Below are positions 17,111 through 26,573 of a stretch of DNA of 64,000 nucleotides, in pieces. The notes beneath the pieces are model-generated. The model was not told the origin of the DNA. It saw nothing but the letters and a program-made list of their open reading frames with translations, and did no database searches. The translations under genes were made by a program, and so were the position numbers. The DNA lies in contig NZ_KB908218.1 of NCBI RefSeq assembly GCF_000382365.1, positions 248,001 to 312,000 on the forward strand, written 5' to 3'. This stretch comes from Pannonibacter phragmitetus DSM 14782 (GTDB lineage Bacteria; Pseudomonadota; Alphaproteobacteria; Rhizobiales; Stappiaceae). How positions within the stretch are numbered: position 1 is the stretch's first letter; each line of letters begins with the position of its first letter.

Positions 17111-18334
17111 ATGACGTCCACGATGCCTGCCTCAACCCCGCGCGCGGCCCTGCCCGACGCCAATCCGTTCCAGCGCCTTGCCGCGCTTCTGGGTGATACG
17201 CGCCCGGGTGCGGACCCGATCGTGCTGACCATTGGCGAGCCGCAGCATGCGCTGCCGCCCTTCACGGGCGAGGTGCTGATGGAAAATCTGGCCGATTTCC
17301 GCCGCTATCCGCCCATTGAAGGCTCTCCGGCCTTCCGTGCGGCCATCGCCGCCTGGCTGGACCGGCGCTATAATCTTGGCGGCACGATCGACAAGGACAA
17401 GGGCGTTCTGCCGCTCAACGGCTCGCGCGAGGGCCTGTCCTTCGGCGCGATTTCCGCCCGCGATCAGCTGGCCAAGGACGTGGCGCGCCCGGCGGTGATC
17501 CTGCCCAACCCGTTCTACCAGACCTATGCAGCCGCAGCCCATATTGCCGGGGCCGAGGCGGTCATGCTCGACACGGGCGCGGACACCGGCTTCCTGCCGG
17601 ATCTGGATGCGCTGGAGCCGGAGCTGCTGGACCGGACCATTGCCTTTTACGTGGCATCGCCCGCCAATCCGCAAGGAGCGGTGGCGAGCCTTGCCTATTG
17701 GCAGAAGCTGATAGGTCTTGCCCGCCGCCACCGGTTCTACATCTTTGCCGACGAGTGCTATTCGGAGATCTACCGCAGCACCCCGCCTCCGGGCGTTCTG
17801 GAAGCCGCCCATGCACTGGGTGAGGGCTATTCCATGGTGGTGGCGCTCAACTCCCTGTCGAAGCGGTCGAACCTTGCGGGCTTGCGCTGCGGCTTTGCGG
17901 CCGGTGATCCGGAGTTCCTGTCGCGCTGGGTGAAGTTCCGCGGCCTTGCCGCCCCGCAGGTGCCGCTGCCGGCGCAGGCGCTCGCCGTGCGCGCCTATGG
18001 CGACGAGGCGCATGTGATCGAGAACCGCCGTCTCTACAACGAGAAATACGAAATCGCCGAAAGGCTGCTGTCGCCCATTCTGGGGCCGGTAACGCCGGAA
18101 GGCGGCTTCTTCCTGTGGCTGGATGTGAGCCGCTGGGGCGGCGCGGTCAGCGTGACCGAGCGGCTGTGGAGCGAGGTTGGCGTCAAGGTGCTGCCCGGTT
18201 CCTATCTGGCTTCCACCCAGGCCGATGGCCGCAATCCGGGTGATCCTTATATCCGCGTTGGCCTGTGCGCCCCCTCTGCGCTGACGGGTGAAGCACTGGA
18301 GCGCATGGCCGGCTGGCTGGGAGGTGCGGCATGA
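17111..18334 (+). CDS. PLP-dependent class I/II aminotransferase
   Basis: About 407 residues. Fold-type I aminotransferase features: [78 protein letters not shown], and the PLP-lysine region [21 protein letters not shown]. Relatives are annotated as succinyldiaminopimelate (DapC-type) or aspartate-like aminotransferases; the acceptor cannot be decided here. A GTG at 17087 is in frame, but the ATG at 17111 with GGAAGG just before is preferred. Its stop overlaps the ftsK start (ATGA at 18331). Confidence 0.88.
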   Translation: MTSTMPASTPRAALPDANPFQRLAALLGDTRPGADPIVLTIGEPQHALPPFTGEVLMENLADFRRYPPIEGSPAFRAAIAAWLDRRYNLGGTIDKDKGVLPLNGSREGLSFGAISARDQLAKDVARPAVILPNPFYQTYAAAAHIAGAEAVMLDTGADTGFLPDLDALEPELLDRTIAFYVASPANPQGAVASLAYWQKLIGLARRHRFYIFADECYSEIYRSTPPPGVLEAAHALGEGYSMVVALNSLSKRSNLAGLRCGFAAGDPEFLSRWVKFRGLAAPQVPLPAQALAVRAYGDEAHVIENRRLYNEKYEIAERLLSPILGPVTPEGGFFLWLDVSRWGGAVSVTERLWSEVGVKVLPGSYLASTQADGRNPGDPYIRVGLCAPSALTGEALERMAGWLGGAA

Positions 18335-21213
18335 GACGGGCAACAGCCATGCGCGGGTCCGGACGGGGCGCTGCGCATATTCTCGACACCGAAAGCCCGC
18401 TGAAGCGCTTCGTCCGCCGCAATCTGGTGGGCGCGGCCGGGCTTCTGGTCATTGCGCTGGCGGCGGCCCTTGCGGCGAGCCTTGCCACATGGTCGGTCAA
18501 TGACCCGAGCTTCAATCATGCGACGGGTGAGCCGGTGCGCAATGCGCTGGGCACGCCGGGGGCGATCATCTCCGACATCCTGATGCAGTCGATCGGGCTG
18601 GCGACGGCCGTGTTCCTGGTGCCGGTGGTGCTGTGGGGCTGGCGTCTTCTTTCGGGCAAGACCATGCGCATCGGCTTCCGCCGGATCATGTTCTGGTTCG
18701 TGGGCACGCTGCTGGGCGCCGGTGCCGTTGCGGCGCTACCCGTGCCGGAAAGCTGGCCGCTGCCGACCGGTCTCGGCGGCTTTGCCGGTGATGCCATGCA
18801 CTATGTCCCCTCCCTGCTGACGCAGAACCTGACGCCGGGCGCTGCCACGATCACGGGTGTGCTGGGGCTGGGCCTGCCGGCCGTATTCCTGCTGGTGGCT
18901 GCCGGTGCCTGGTTTGGCGACATGCGCGAGCGGTATCAGGATGAGGAGGACGATGTCCCGTCGCTGCCGTCCCGCACCGCCCGCCAGCAGATGCGCGGCC
19001 GCAAGGCGCAGGAACAGCTTGATTTTGACGATGAGGACGAGGACGAGCGCGAACCGCGTTTTGCCGCTCTCATGGGGGCTGCCGCGCATTGGCGCTTGCA
19101 GGCCCAGTCGGCTGTGCAGCGCATGACCGGCCTTGGCCTCTCCCGCCGCCGTGCGCGGGAGGAGGAGGAAGACGACTATGTCGAGGAGGATGCGGAGGAT
19201 GAGTATGCCGCTCCGCCCACAAGCCGCTTCGGCTCGCTGCGCCGTGCGCTGAAGGACCGTTTCGTTCCCGGTGAGGAGGACGATGGCCTTGGCGATCTCT
19301 ATCCCGACGCCCGCGGCACCCGCGAGGCACCGCGCCGCGTGACCTCGCGCGGGCCCGTGATGGGCCGTGCGCCGGAGATGGAAGAGGAAGAGGACTATTA
19401 CGACGGCGAGGAGGAAGCTTCCGCCTATGACGAGCCGCCGTTCGACATGGACGATGACGGCTACGGCATGGAAGAGGCTGTGCCTGTTGCGCCGCGTGGC
19501 CGTGGCCGGGCGCGGGAAGAGGCGCCGCTGGACCGCCCGCCGCTGGGCCGTCCCGTTGGCATCGCCAGTCCCGATCAGGGCCGCGCCGCCCCGGGTGCCC
19601 CCGCACAGGGCGCTGCCCGTGTCGTGCCGCAGGCGCCGCGCCCGCAGCCGGGCCGCCGGGTTCAGGCCGAGGCCCAGCCTTCGCTGCTGGAAGCGCCCGA
19701 TGTCTATGAGCTGCCGCCGCTGCGGCTTCTGGCCGAGCCCAAGCCGGCCGGCAAGACGCCGGGCCTGTCCGCCGATGCGCTGGAGCAGAACGCCCGCATT
19801 CTCGAAGGCGTGCTGGAAGACTTCGGTGTGCGCGGCGAGATCATCGAGGTGCGCCCCGGTCCGGTGGTGACACTTTATGAGCTGGAGCCCGCTCCCGGCA
19901 TCAAGTCCTCGCGCGTCATCGGCCTTGCCGATGATATCGCCCGCTCGATGAGCGCGATTTCCGCCCGCGTTGCCGTGATCCCCGGCAAGAATGCCATCGG
20001 CATCGAGCTGCCGAACCAGAAGCGCGAGACAGTGTTCCTGCGCGAACTGCTGGCGGCGGAGGATTTCGAGAAGTCGAAGGCAAAGCTCGCCATGGCGCTG
20101 GGCAAGACGATCAATGGCGAAAGCGTGATCGCCGATCTTGCCCGCATGCCGCATCTGCTCGTTGCCGGTACCACCGGCTCGGGCAAGTCGGTGTCGATCA
20201 ACACCATGATCCTGTCGCTGCTGTACCGGATGACGCCGGACCAGTGCAAGATGATCATGATCGACCCGAAAATGCTGGAACTGTCGATCTATGACGGCAT
20301 CCCGCATCTTCTTACCCCGGTGGTGACCGACCCGAAGAAGGCGGTCGTGGCGCTCAAGTGGACCGTCCGCGAGATGGAAGAGCGCTACAAGAAGATGTCG
20401 AAGATGGGCGTGCGCAACATCGACGGCTACAACATGCGTGTGAAGCAGGCGCTGGAAAAGGGCGAAAGCTTCTCCCGCACCGTGCAGACGGGCTTCGACC
20501 GCGAAACCGGCCAGCCGATCTACGAGGAAGAGGATCTGCCGCTGGAGCCGATGCCCTTCATCGTGGTCATCGTCGACGAAATGGCTGATCTGATGATGGT
20601 GGCCGGCAAGGACATCGAAGGCGCGATCCAGCGCCTGGCCCAGATGGCCCGTGCCGCCGGCATCCACATCATCATGGCCACGCAGCGCCCGTCGGTGGAC
20701 GTGATCACCGGTACGATCAAGGCCAACTTCCCGACGCGCATCTCCTTCCAGGTAACGTCGAAGATCGACAGCCGCACCATTCTGGGCGAGCAGGGCGCCG
20801 AGCAGCTGCTGGGCATGGGTGACATGCTCTACATGGCCGGCGGCGGCCGCATCCAGCGTGTCCACGGCCCCTTCGTCGCCGATGACGAGGTGGAGCAGAT
20901 CGTTGCGCATCTGAAGCTTCAGGGCACGCCCCAGTATCTGGAAGCGGTGACCGAAGAAGAGGAAATGCAGGACAACCCCTATGACGCGGTGTCCGGTTCC
21001 GACGAGGGCAATGATCTCTACGACCGTGCCGTGGCCGTGGTGCTGCGCGACAAGAAGGTCTCGACCTCCTATGTCCAGCGCCGTCTTGGCATCGGCTATA
21101 ACCGCGCAGCCTCGCTGATCGAGCGCATGGAACAAGAAGGCGTGATCAGCGCCGCCAACCATGCTGGAAAGCGCGAAATTCTGGTGAAAAACGGGGTGGA
21201 CGAGGACTATTGA
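18331..21213 (+). CDS. ftsK: DNA translocase FtsK
   Basis: The 960-residue septal DNA pump coordinates chromosome segregation and dimer resolution. Four N-terminal membrane helices (about residues 30-205) are followed by a long acidic/Pro/Arg-rich linker (about 210-450). The motor domain has the alpha/beta region [20 protein letters not shown], Walker A GTTGSGKS and Walker [13 protein letters not shown]. The C-terminal winged-helix gamma domain is [33 protein letters not shown]. The ATG overlaps the aminotransferase stop; lolA follows 115 bp later. Confidence 0.98.
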   Translation: MRRATAMRGSGRGAAHILDTESPLKRFVRRNLVGAAGLLVIALAAALAASLATWSVNDPSFNHATGEPVRNALGTPGAIISDILMQSIGLATAVFLVPVVLWGWRLLSGKTMRIGFRRIMFWFVGTLLGAGAVAALPVPESWPLPTGLGGFAGDAMHYVPSLLTQNLTPGAATITGVLGLGLPAVFLLVAAGAWFGDMRERYQDEEDDVPSLPSRTARQQMRGRKAQEQLDFDDEDEDEREPRFAALMGAAAHWRLQAQSAVQRMTGLGLSRRRAREEEEDDYVEEDAEDEYAAPPTSRFGSLRRALKDRFVPGEEDDGLGDLYPDARGTREAPRRVTSRGPVMGRAPEMEEEEDYYDGEEEASAYDEPPFDMDDDGYGMEEAVPVAPRGRGRAREEAPLDRPPLGRPVGIASPDQGRAAPGAPAQGAARVVPQAPRPQPGRRVQAEAQPSLLEAPDVYELPPLRLLAEPKPAGKTPGLSADALEQNARILEGVLEDFGVRGEIIEVRPGPVVTLYELEPAPGIKSSRVIGLADDIARSMSAISARVAVIPGKNAIGIELPNQKRETVFLRELLAAEDFEKSKAKLAMALGKTINGESVIADLARMPHLLVAGTTGSGKSVSINTMILSLLYRMTPDQCKMIMIDPKMLELSIYDGIPHLLTPVVTDPKKAVVALKWTVREMEERYKKMSKMGVRNIDGYNMRVKQALEKGESFSRTVQTGFDRETGQPIYEEEDLPLEPMPFIVVIVDEMADLMMVAGKDIEGAIQRLAQMARAAGIHIIMATQRPSVDVITGTIKANFPTRISFQVTSKIDSRTILGEQGAEQLLGMGDMLYMAGGGRIQRVHGPFVADDEVEQIVAHLKLQGTPQYLEAVTEEEEMQDNPYDAVSGSDEGNDLYDRAVAVVLRDKKVSTSYVQRRLGIGYNRAASLIERMEQEGVISAANHAGKREILVKNGVDEDY

Positions 21214-21328
21214 TCCGCCCCGTCCGCCGCAACCTTGCCACAAGCGGGAACTAGAACGGCTATCAGACATTGAGGGAAGCGGCTGCAGGATTTCTGCCGG
21301 GCCGCCTCGAAGGAGCCCTGAGCATACC

Positions 21329-21982
21329 ATGAAGCCCAACTGTTCGCATCGCTTCCTGTCCTGGACTGCGGCCATCATGCTGAGCGTGGCAGCCGCCCTG
21401 TCGCCTGCCGCCGCGCAGCAGAAGGCGCCGCTGAGCCCGCAGGACCAGGAAACGCTGAACGAGGTCAACACCTACTTCAATTCGGTGCGGACCATGCATG
21501 GCGACTTCGTGCAGTTCGGCCCCGAGGGCGGGCAGGTGGAAGGCAAGTTCTATCTGGAGCGCCCGGGCAAGATCCGCTTCTACTACAATCCGCCCGCGCA
21601 GCTCGACATCATCGCCGATGGCAAGTCCGTTTCCGTGCTGGACCGCAAGGTGCAGACGCAGGACATCTGGCCGCTGAGCGAAACCCCGCTGCGCTTCCTG
21701 CTGGCCGAGCAGATCGACCTGACCAAGGACACCAATGTGGTGGGCGTGGTGGTTGAGCCCGATCTCGTGACTGTTGTGGTCGAGGACCGTACCACCTTCA
21801 ATTCCGGCAAGCTGACGCTGATCTTCGACGCCCAGACCTTCGATCTGAAGCAGTGGACCGTGACGGATGCGCAAGGCATGGACACATCGGTGGCAATCTA
21901 TAATGTGACCGCGAACGGGCCTTCGAATCCGAAGCTCTTCGTCATCGACTATCTGGCAGCCGCCCGCCAGAGCCGGAACTGA
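21329..21982 (+). CDS. lolA: Outer-membrane lipoprotein carrier LolA
   Basis: The 217-residue periplasmic chaperone carries lipoproteins from LolCDE to the outer membrane. A signal peptide (residues 1 to about 29, ending SPAAAQ) is clear. The mature part has LNEVNTYFNSVRTMHGDFVQFGPEGGQVEGKFYLERPGKIRFYYNPPAQLDIIADGKSVSVLDRK, typical of alphaproteobacterial LolA. It follows ftsK, the usual order in Hyphomicrobiales. Confidence 0.92.
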   Translation: MKPNCSHRFLSWTAAIMLSVAAALSPAAAQQKAPLSPQDQETLNEVNTYFNSVRTMHGDFVQFGPEGGQVEGKFYLERPGKIRFYYNPPAQLDIIADGKSVSVLDRKVQTQDIWPLSETPLRFLLAEQIDLTKDTNVVGVVVEPDLVTVVVEDRTTFNSGKLTLIFDAQTFDLKQWTVTDAQGMDTSVAIYNVTANGPSNPKLFVIDYLAAARQSRN

Positions 21983-22027
21983 TCCGGCCGCGCGCAGCGG
22001 CTGCCCGCTTCAGGGCGCCGCTGCAGC

Positions 22028-23095
22028 ATGACTTCCGATCCTTCCCGCCGTGAGCCTCTGGCACTGGTGCTTCTGCGGCGCCATGCGGCAGAGCATGGGC
22101 TGACCGTTTTTGCCGAGCCCGCCTATGGCTATGCCGGTTATGTGGAGGCTCCGGGCGGGAGGCGTGCCTTCTTCAAGGGCGCGGGCTTCGACATCAATCC
22201 CGCTGCCGCTTCTGCCATCGCCCGCGACAAGTCCTATGGCGCCTTCTTTCTGGAGGCTGCGGGCCTCAGGGTGCCGCGCGGGGTGCTGATCAGCTCGCCC
22301 CGTTTCATCCGTGACATCGAGGTGAAGAATCCGGCTGTTGCCGCAAGGCTCAACGGGGAGACGGAGGCGCTCGCCTTTGCCCGTGAGACCGGCTTTCCGC
22401 TGTTCGTGAAGCCCAATGACGATTCGGAAGGGCGCGGCATCCTGCGGGTGCAGGATGAACAGGGGCTTTCCTCCGCGCTCACGATCCTGGGCGCCTCTTA
22501 CGACCGGATTCTGGTGCAGGAAGAGGTGAGGGGGCGCGACTACCGGGTGCTGGTGCTGGATGGGGAGGTGCTGGCCGTGTTCGAGCGGCGGCCCTTCTCG
22601 GTAACCGGCGATGGCGTTTCCCCGCTTCGGGCACTGATCACGCAGGCAACGCAGGGCTTTGCCGCAGGCGGCAAGGGCTCGAAGATTGCAGCGGATGATC
22701 CGCGCATTCTCGCCTTTCTCGCCACCAGCGGCCTGGATCTCACCCATGTGCCGGAAGCCGGTGCGGCCGTGGCGCTGCTGCCCAACGCGAATCTCTCTTC
22801 CGGCGGCAGTGCGGTGGATGTGACCGGCACGATCAGCTCCTATTTCGCGGAAATAGCCCGCAAGGCGGGGGAAGCCGTGGGCTTGCGGCTGTTCGGCCTT
22901 GATCTCATCTGCCCGGATATTGCGGCAGGGTCTGGCCCCTATGCCATTCTCGAGGTGAATGCGGCGCCGGGTCTCAGCCATTTTCACCGGCTGGGCCCGC
23001 AAGAGGCGCTGCGCGTGGAAGAAATCTATGCGAAGATCTTTGAGGCGCTGACCCGTAATCTGAGGTCCGGGGGCAATGCTGGAGATGCAGCATGA
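22028..23095 (+). CDS. RimK/cyanophycin-synthetase-like ATP-grasp ligase
   Basis: About 355 residues. ATP-grasp signatures: ARDKSYGAFFLEAAGLRVPRGVLIS, LFVKPNDDSEGRGILRV, ILVQEEVRGRDYRVLVLDGEVLAVFERRPFSVTGDG, and the metal-binding GLDLICPDI...YAILEVNAAPGL. It resembles the ATP-grasp core of cyanophycin synthetase and RimK, which join an amino acid to a carboxylate via an acyl phosphate. The Mur-ligase-like half of cyanophycin synthetase is absent, so it is not CphA. Substrate unknown. The stop overlaps the DUF1992 start (ATGA at 23092). Confidence 0.82.
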   Translation: MTSDPSRREPLALVLLRRHAAEHGLTVFAEPAYGYAGYVEAPGGRRAFFKGAGFDINPAAASAIARDKSYGAFFLEAAGLRVPRGVLISSPRFIRDIEVKNPAVAARLNGETEALAFARETGFPLFVKPNDDSEGRGILRVQDEQGLSSALTILGASYDRILVQEEVRGRDYRVLVLDGEVLAVFERRPFSVTGDGVSPLRALITQATQGFAAGGKGSKIAADDPRILAFLATSGLDLTHVPEAGAAVALLPNANLSSGGSAVDVTGTISSYFAEIARKAGEAVGLRLFGLDLICPDIAAGSGPYAILEVNAAPGLSHFHRLGPQEALRVEEIYAKIFEALTRNLRSGGNAGDAA

Positions 23096-23412
23096 AACTT
23101 TCCGATCTTGCCGAGAGCCAAATTCTCAAGGCGCAGGCCGAGGGCCAGTTTGACAATCTCAAAGGGGCGGGCAAACCGCTGAATCTGACAGCCGATGGCG
23201 GCAGCGCGGAGGCCATCGGCTTTCGCATCATGGCCGAAGCCGGGGCAGTGCCGCGCGAAATCGACCTTCAGAAGGCGGTGCAGGAACAGGCTCTCGTCCT
23301 CAAGGAAACGGAGGGCGAAGACGCCCGCAAGCGCGAGATGAAAAAGCTCGCCGATCTGCAAATGCGCCTCGAGATGGAGCGGGAGGCACGCCGCCGCTTC
23401 TTCGGCGAATGA
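23092..23412 (+). CDS. DUF1992 (DnaJ-homologue-C28 conserved domain) protein
   Basis: The 106-residue protein has the DUF1992 core (LAESQILKAQAEGQFDNLKGAGKPLNL) followed by a charged helix (KETEGEDARKREMKKLADLQMRLEMEREARRRFFGE). No J domain is present. Function unknown. The ATGA overlap with the upstream ATP-grasp gene implies translational coupling; the glycosylase gene follows after 16 bp. Confidence 0.85.
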   Translation: MKLSDLAESQILKAQAEGQFDNLKGAGKPLNLTADGGSAEAIGFRIMAEAGAVPREIDLQKAVQEQALVLKETEGEDARKREMKKLADLQMRLEMEREARRRFFGE

Positions 23413-23428
23413 AACAGGGGCCGCAGGC

Positions 23429-24082
23429 ATGAGCGTGATCATCGAAACGCCGGAGCATATCGCTGCGGGCCTTGCTGCCCTTGCTGCCGCTGATCCGCGC
23501 CTGCCTGCGGTCATTTCCTTTGCTGGCGAAGTGCCCCTGCGCCGCAGGCCTCCAAGCTTTGCGGCGCTGGTGCAGATCATCATCTCGCAGCAGGTGTCCG
23601 TCGCCAGCGCCAATGCCATCGGCGCAAGGCTGGCCGCCCTCGTCGATCCGCTGGAAGCACATGTTTTGCTTTCCCACACGGAAGAGGCGCTGGGCGGGGC
23701 GGGGCTGTCGCGGCCCAAGATCCGGGCCGTACGGGCGCTGGCTGATGCCGTCGCCGGTGGGCTGGATCTTCAGGCGCTTGCGAGCGTTCCGGCCGATGTG
23801 GCCCGGGAAGAGCTGTGCCAGGTCAAGGGCATCGGCCGCTGGACGGCGGATATCTACCTGCTCTTCTGCGCCGGCCATCCGGATATCTTCCCCAGCGGCG
23901 ACATTGCCCTGCAGAATGCGGTGCGCGATGCCTTTGCTCTGCCGGACCGCCCCAGCCCCCGTGCGCTGGATGAGCTGGCGGAAGCCTGGGCGCCCTGGCG
24001 CGGTGTCGCCGCCCGCCTGTTCTGGGCCTGGTACAAGGCTGCCCGCGAGGGGCGCGACAGCCAGCCATCAATACTAATATAA
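23429..24082 (+). CDS. HhH-GPD DNA glycosylase (AlkA-like 3-methyladenine glycosylase II)
   Basis: The 217-residue base-excision repair enzyme has PSFAALVQIIISQQVSVASANAIGARL at the N-terminus, a helix-hairpin-helix CQVKGIGRWTADIYLLFCAGHPDIFPSGDIALQNAV with the catalytic Asp in the GDIAL segment, and a final AWAPWRGVAARLFWAWYKA. The N-terminal AlkA_N domain is missing, as in Mag1-type homologues. The last residues (QPSILI) are encoded where composition switches to AT-rich, so the extreme C-terminus may have been altered by the neighbouring insertion. Confidence 0.9.
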   Translation: MSVIIETPEHIAAGLAALAAADPRLPAVISFAGEVPLRRRPPSFAALVQIIISQQVSVASANAIGARLAALVDPLEAHVLLSHTEEALGGAGLSRPKIRAVRALADAVAGGLDLQALASVPADVAREELCQVKGIGRWTADIYLLFCAGHPDIFPSGDIALQNAVRDAFALPDRPSPRALDELAEAWAPWRGVAARLFWAWYKAAREGRDSQPSILI

Positions 24083-24093
24083 AAATTATAAAG

Positions 24094-24777
24094 TCATATT
24101 TCTTTCGGACCTATGTAGATCAGGCAGCCATCATAGTTTTGTATCTTAGACTTTGACAATATTGGCGTCTCTTTTATGTAAATACCATTTTTATCAAAAA
24201 TATTTTTTATTAGTTTCCCTTCATTATCTCTTTGCTTGGCGTCTTTGCAGTGAATCATTAATCCTGTTTGAGACGGATCGTCAGGACTAAATGTGCTTAG
24301 ATGACGTGTTTTTATTCCAGATCTTTCTATTGATTCGCTAATTGAACTATGAATAATGGAGTTTTCGGCTGTTATGTAATATGATACTGCAATTTCATCT
24401 ATTTTTTCCTTATTATTAAATAATTCTATTGATATTTGTTCAATTTGATCTTTCGATAGAAATTCTTTTACAAAGTTTGATCGTATGTCGTCTAAGGTAT
24501 TTTGGTATGAATCTCTGATCATGCTCAGTTCTTGAATCGAATCATCTAATTCTTTTTTTTGATCTGTATATGTTTTGTATCCAGAAATATAAATTATGGA
24601 CAATAAAAATATTACTCCAAATTTTCTTGCTATTGAAAAAATATTTGAAACTTCAACATTAATATTTAGCATTCGAAAGCTAAATTCTAATACGCTAATT
24701 GTGCCAATTATAAAAGTTGAAACAAACAAAATATAGTTTGAAAATAAAATCAAATTATAATTTATAAATGAGCTCAT
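24094..24777 (-). CDS. Orphan AT-rich membrane-anchored protein of unknown function
   Basis: About 227 residues; no family recognised. Two N-terminal hydrophobic segments (LILFSNYILFVSTFIIGTISVLEF and FGVIFLLSIIYISGY) suggest a membrane hairpin. A charged, probably coiled-coil stretch follows (YTDQKKELDDSIQELSMIRDSYQNTLDDIRSNFVKEFL), then a soluble domain ending in LMIHCKDAKQRDNEGKLIKNIFDKNGIYI...YDGCLIYIGPKEI. Codon use is strongly A/T-biased against GC-rich neighbours (two 60-base lines counted by hand give about 37% and 25% GC). ATG at 24783 abuts GGAG, whereas ATG at 24777 has it six bases upstream and is preferred. It is antisense to the glycosylase and ends 11 bp from it. Confidence 0.75.
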   Translation of the reverse strand: MSSFINYNLILFSNYILFVSTFIIGTISVLEFSFRMLNINVEVSNIFSIARKFGVIFLLSIIYISGYKTYTDQKKELDDSIQELSMIRDSYQNTLDDIRSNFVKEFLSKDQIEQISIELFNNKEKIDEIAVSYYITAENSIIHSSISESIERSGIKTRHLSTFSPDDPSQTGLMIHCKDAKQRDNEGKLIKNIFDKNGIYIKETPILSKSKIQNYDGCLIYIGPKEI

Positions 24778-24889
24778 TTGCATCTCCGGTTTGTGCTGTT
24801 TTTGTACTGGAAACTACATGCTGACTTTTTGTTTTGGTTGTTCAATCTATTTTTCTAACGATCCACACCTTCAGTTGAAGCATCAGCCT

Positions 24890-24917
24890 TTGACATTGCC
24901 GCGGCGGCGGAGAATAT
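24890..24917 (+). promoter_or_regulatory. Possible sigma-70-type promoter for bioMN
   Basis: TTGACA (24890-24895) and GAATAT (24912-24917) are separated by 16 bp, 34 bp before the bioM ATG. It lies at the right boundary of the AT-rich islet. No BirA- or BioR-like operator was recognised. Confidence 0.35.
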
Positions 24918-24950
24918 GCAGGCCGCAACAGAGGGAACGGATCACCGCCC

Positions 24951-25721
24951 ATGGCCTTTTGGCGCCTCAAATCCGGCAGCGGCAAGACGGAGACGGCTTG
25001 CGACCCGCGCCGGGCTGATTATGCCGTGTTTGATCAGGTGAGCCTGAAGCGCGGGGGCAAGACCGTGCTGGACGGGCTGAGCCTAACTTTGAGCGAGCGG
25101 CGGATTGCGCTGATCGGGCTGAATGGGTCTGGCAAGAGCAGCTTCGTGCGCCTGCTCAACGGCCTGCTGCTGCCGGACAGCGGCACCTTGCAGATCTACG
25201 GCGCGGACACGCGGCAGGCGCGGGCGAGCCTGCCGCGCCATGTGGGCTTTGTCTTCCAGAACCCGGATCATCAGGCGATCTTCCCGACGGTGGAGGAGGA
25301 GATTGCCTTCGGCCTGACCCAGCTGGGCCAGTCCCGGCAGGACGCCCGGCTCAATGCCCGGCGCTTTCTGGAGGCCCACGGCTGCGCTCATCTGGCGGAG
25401 AGGCCATTTCTGGACCTGTCCGAGGGGCAGAAGCAGCTTATCTGCATTCTGGCGGTGCTGGTGATGCAGCCGGGGCTGATCGTCTTTGACGAGCCCTTTT
25501 CGAGCCTCGATGGCCTCGCCACCCGTCAGATCATGTCGCTGATCCGGGGGCTGGAGCAGAAGCTGATCATGGTCAGCCACGATCTGGAGCTTATCCGCGA
25601 TTTTGACCGGGTGCTGTGGCTGCAGGACGGCCAGATCCGCATGGACGGCGAGCCTGGCGCGGTGCTGCCCGCCTATGTGGATGATATCGAGCGGCGCGCC
25701 GCCGTCTCCGGCCTGTTGTGA
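24951..25721 (+). CDS. bioM: ECF-type biotin transporter ATPase BioM (CbiO-like)
   Basis: About 256 residues. ABC ATPase with Walker A GLNGSGKS, Q-loop FQNPDHQAIFPTVEEEIAFGL (typical of ECF/CbiO ATPases), signature LSEGQKQL, Walker B GLIVFDEPFSSLD and switch His in MVSHDLEL. Together with bioN this matches the BioMN module of group I ECF transporters, which pairs with the substrate-binding membrane protein BioY. The N-terminal ~27 residues are poorly conserved, and the ATG at 24951 has a distant ribosome-binding site, so a later start is possible. Confidence 0.85.
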   Translation: MAFWRLKSGSGKTETACDPRRADYAVFDQVSLKRGGKTVLDGLSLTLSERRIALIGLNGSGKSSFVRLLNGLLLPDSGTLQIYGADTRQARASLPRHVGFVFQNPDHQAIFPTVEEEIAFGLTQLGQSRQDARLNARRFLEAHGCAHLAERPFLDLSEGQKQLICILAVLVMQPGLIVFDEPFSSLDGLATRQIMSLIRGLEQKLIMVSHDLELIRDFDRVLWLQDGQIRMDGEPGAVLPAYVDDIERRAAVSGLL

Positions 25722-25728
25722 GGCACGT

Positions 25729-26361
25729 GTGATCTCGCTCTATCTGCCCGGAACCAGCCTTCTCCACCGCCTGCCTGCGGGTGTGAAGCTCACCGGTCTG
25801 GCCGCCGCCAGCCTGATGTTCTTCCCCGTGGACAGTTCCGTTGTTCTCGCGGCTGGCTGCGGCGCGGTACTGGCCGTCTATGCGGCGCTGGGCCGGACCG
25901 CGCTGAAGCAGCTCTCGCTCCTGCGCCCGCTGCTGCCGCTGTTTGCCGTGCTGCTGGCGCTGCACTGGCTGTCCGGCTCGCTCATGGGCGGTGTCATCGT
26001 GCTGCTGCGGCTCTTGCTGCTGGTGATGCTGGCCAATCTCGTCACCATGACAACGCGCATGGATGACATGCTGGAGGCGGTTGCCCCCCTGTTCCGGCCA
26101 CTGGCCTTCTTTGGCGTTTCGCCGCGCCGTCCGGCGCTGGCCGTTACGCTTGTCCTGCGCTTCGTGCCGGTGCTGCTGGCGCTGAGCGCTGCCCAGCGGG
26201 AAGCCTATCAGGCCCGCACCGGCAAGCGCAGCAGCTGGCGGCTTCTCGCCCCCTTCGCCCTTCAGGCCCTCGCCATGGCCGACCACGTGGGCGAAGCCCT
26301 CGTTGCCCGTGGTGGTGCCGACGGGTTTGGTGCGGCGGAACGGGGGAAGAGGCGGGGGTAG
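25729..26361 (+). CDS. bioN: ECF-type transporter transmembrane protein BioN
   Basis: About 210 residues. Several hydrophobic helices and the ECF-T region RMDDMLEAVAPLFRPLAFFGVSPRRPALAVTLVLRFVPVL, followed by REAYQARTG (an ECF-T coupling motif variant). It couples ATP hydrolysis by BioM to BioY. The start is GTG at 25729 with GAGG about 5 bases upstream, 7 bp after the bioM stop. No bioY is present on either side, so the substrate (biotin) is inferred from family resemblance only. Confidence 0.8.
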   Translation: MISLYLPGTSLLHRLPAGVKLTGLAAASLMFFPVDSSVVLAAGCGAVLAVYAALGRTALKQLSLLRPLLPLFAVLLALHWLSGSLMGGVIVLLRLLLLVMLANLVTMTTRMDDMLEAVAPLFRPLAFFGVSPRRPALAVTLVLRFVPVLLALSAAQREAYQARTGKRSSWRLLAPFALQALAMADHVGEALVARGGADGFGAAERGKRRG

Positions 26362-26409
26362 TGGTTCGAGATTCTCCCCGCCTTCCCTCACGGTGTTTCT
26401 ATCCGCATT

Positions 26410-26552
26410 CGTCATGCCATGACTTGATCATGGCATCCATTCCCTAGCCTGTCCGCGCAGTGATGCGCTTTGATAAGGCCTTATATTATCTTTGTTATTT
26501 CCATTTTGGGGGCGTAACGGCGTGGATGCCATGATCAAGTCATGGCATGACG
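26410..26552. mobile_element. Palindromic MITE-like intergenic element
   Basis: A 30-bp sequence at 26410-26439, with CATGCCATGACTTGATCATG as its core, is repeated as a perfect reverse complement at 26523-26552. The two arms flank an 83-bp unrelated, partly AT-rich centre. No open frame or transposase is present. This form (long perfect terminal inverted repeats, no coding capacity, intergenic) suits a MITE or large intergenic repeat. No target-site duplication was recognised. Confidence 0.7.
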
Positions 26553-26573
26553 GAGTGGAGGGGAAACGCCCCG

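Noticed and set aside
22028-23095. Cyanophycin synthetase
   Set aside because: Only the ATP-grasp half is present (355 residues); the Mur-ligase-like half and N-terminal domain of CphA are missing.
24094-24777. Toxin-antitoxin or restriction system in the AT-rich islet
   Set aside because: Only one gene is present, with no partner, nuclease motif or methyltransferase motif that I can see.
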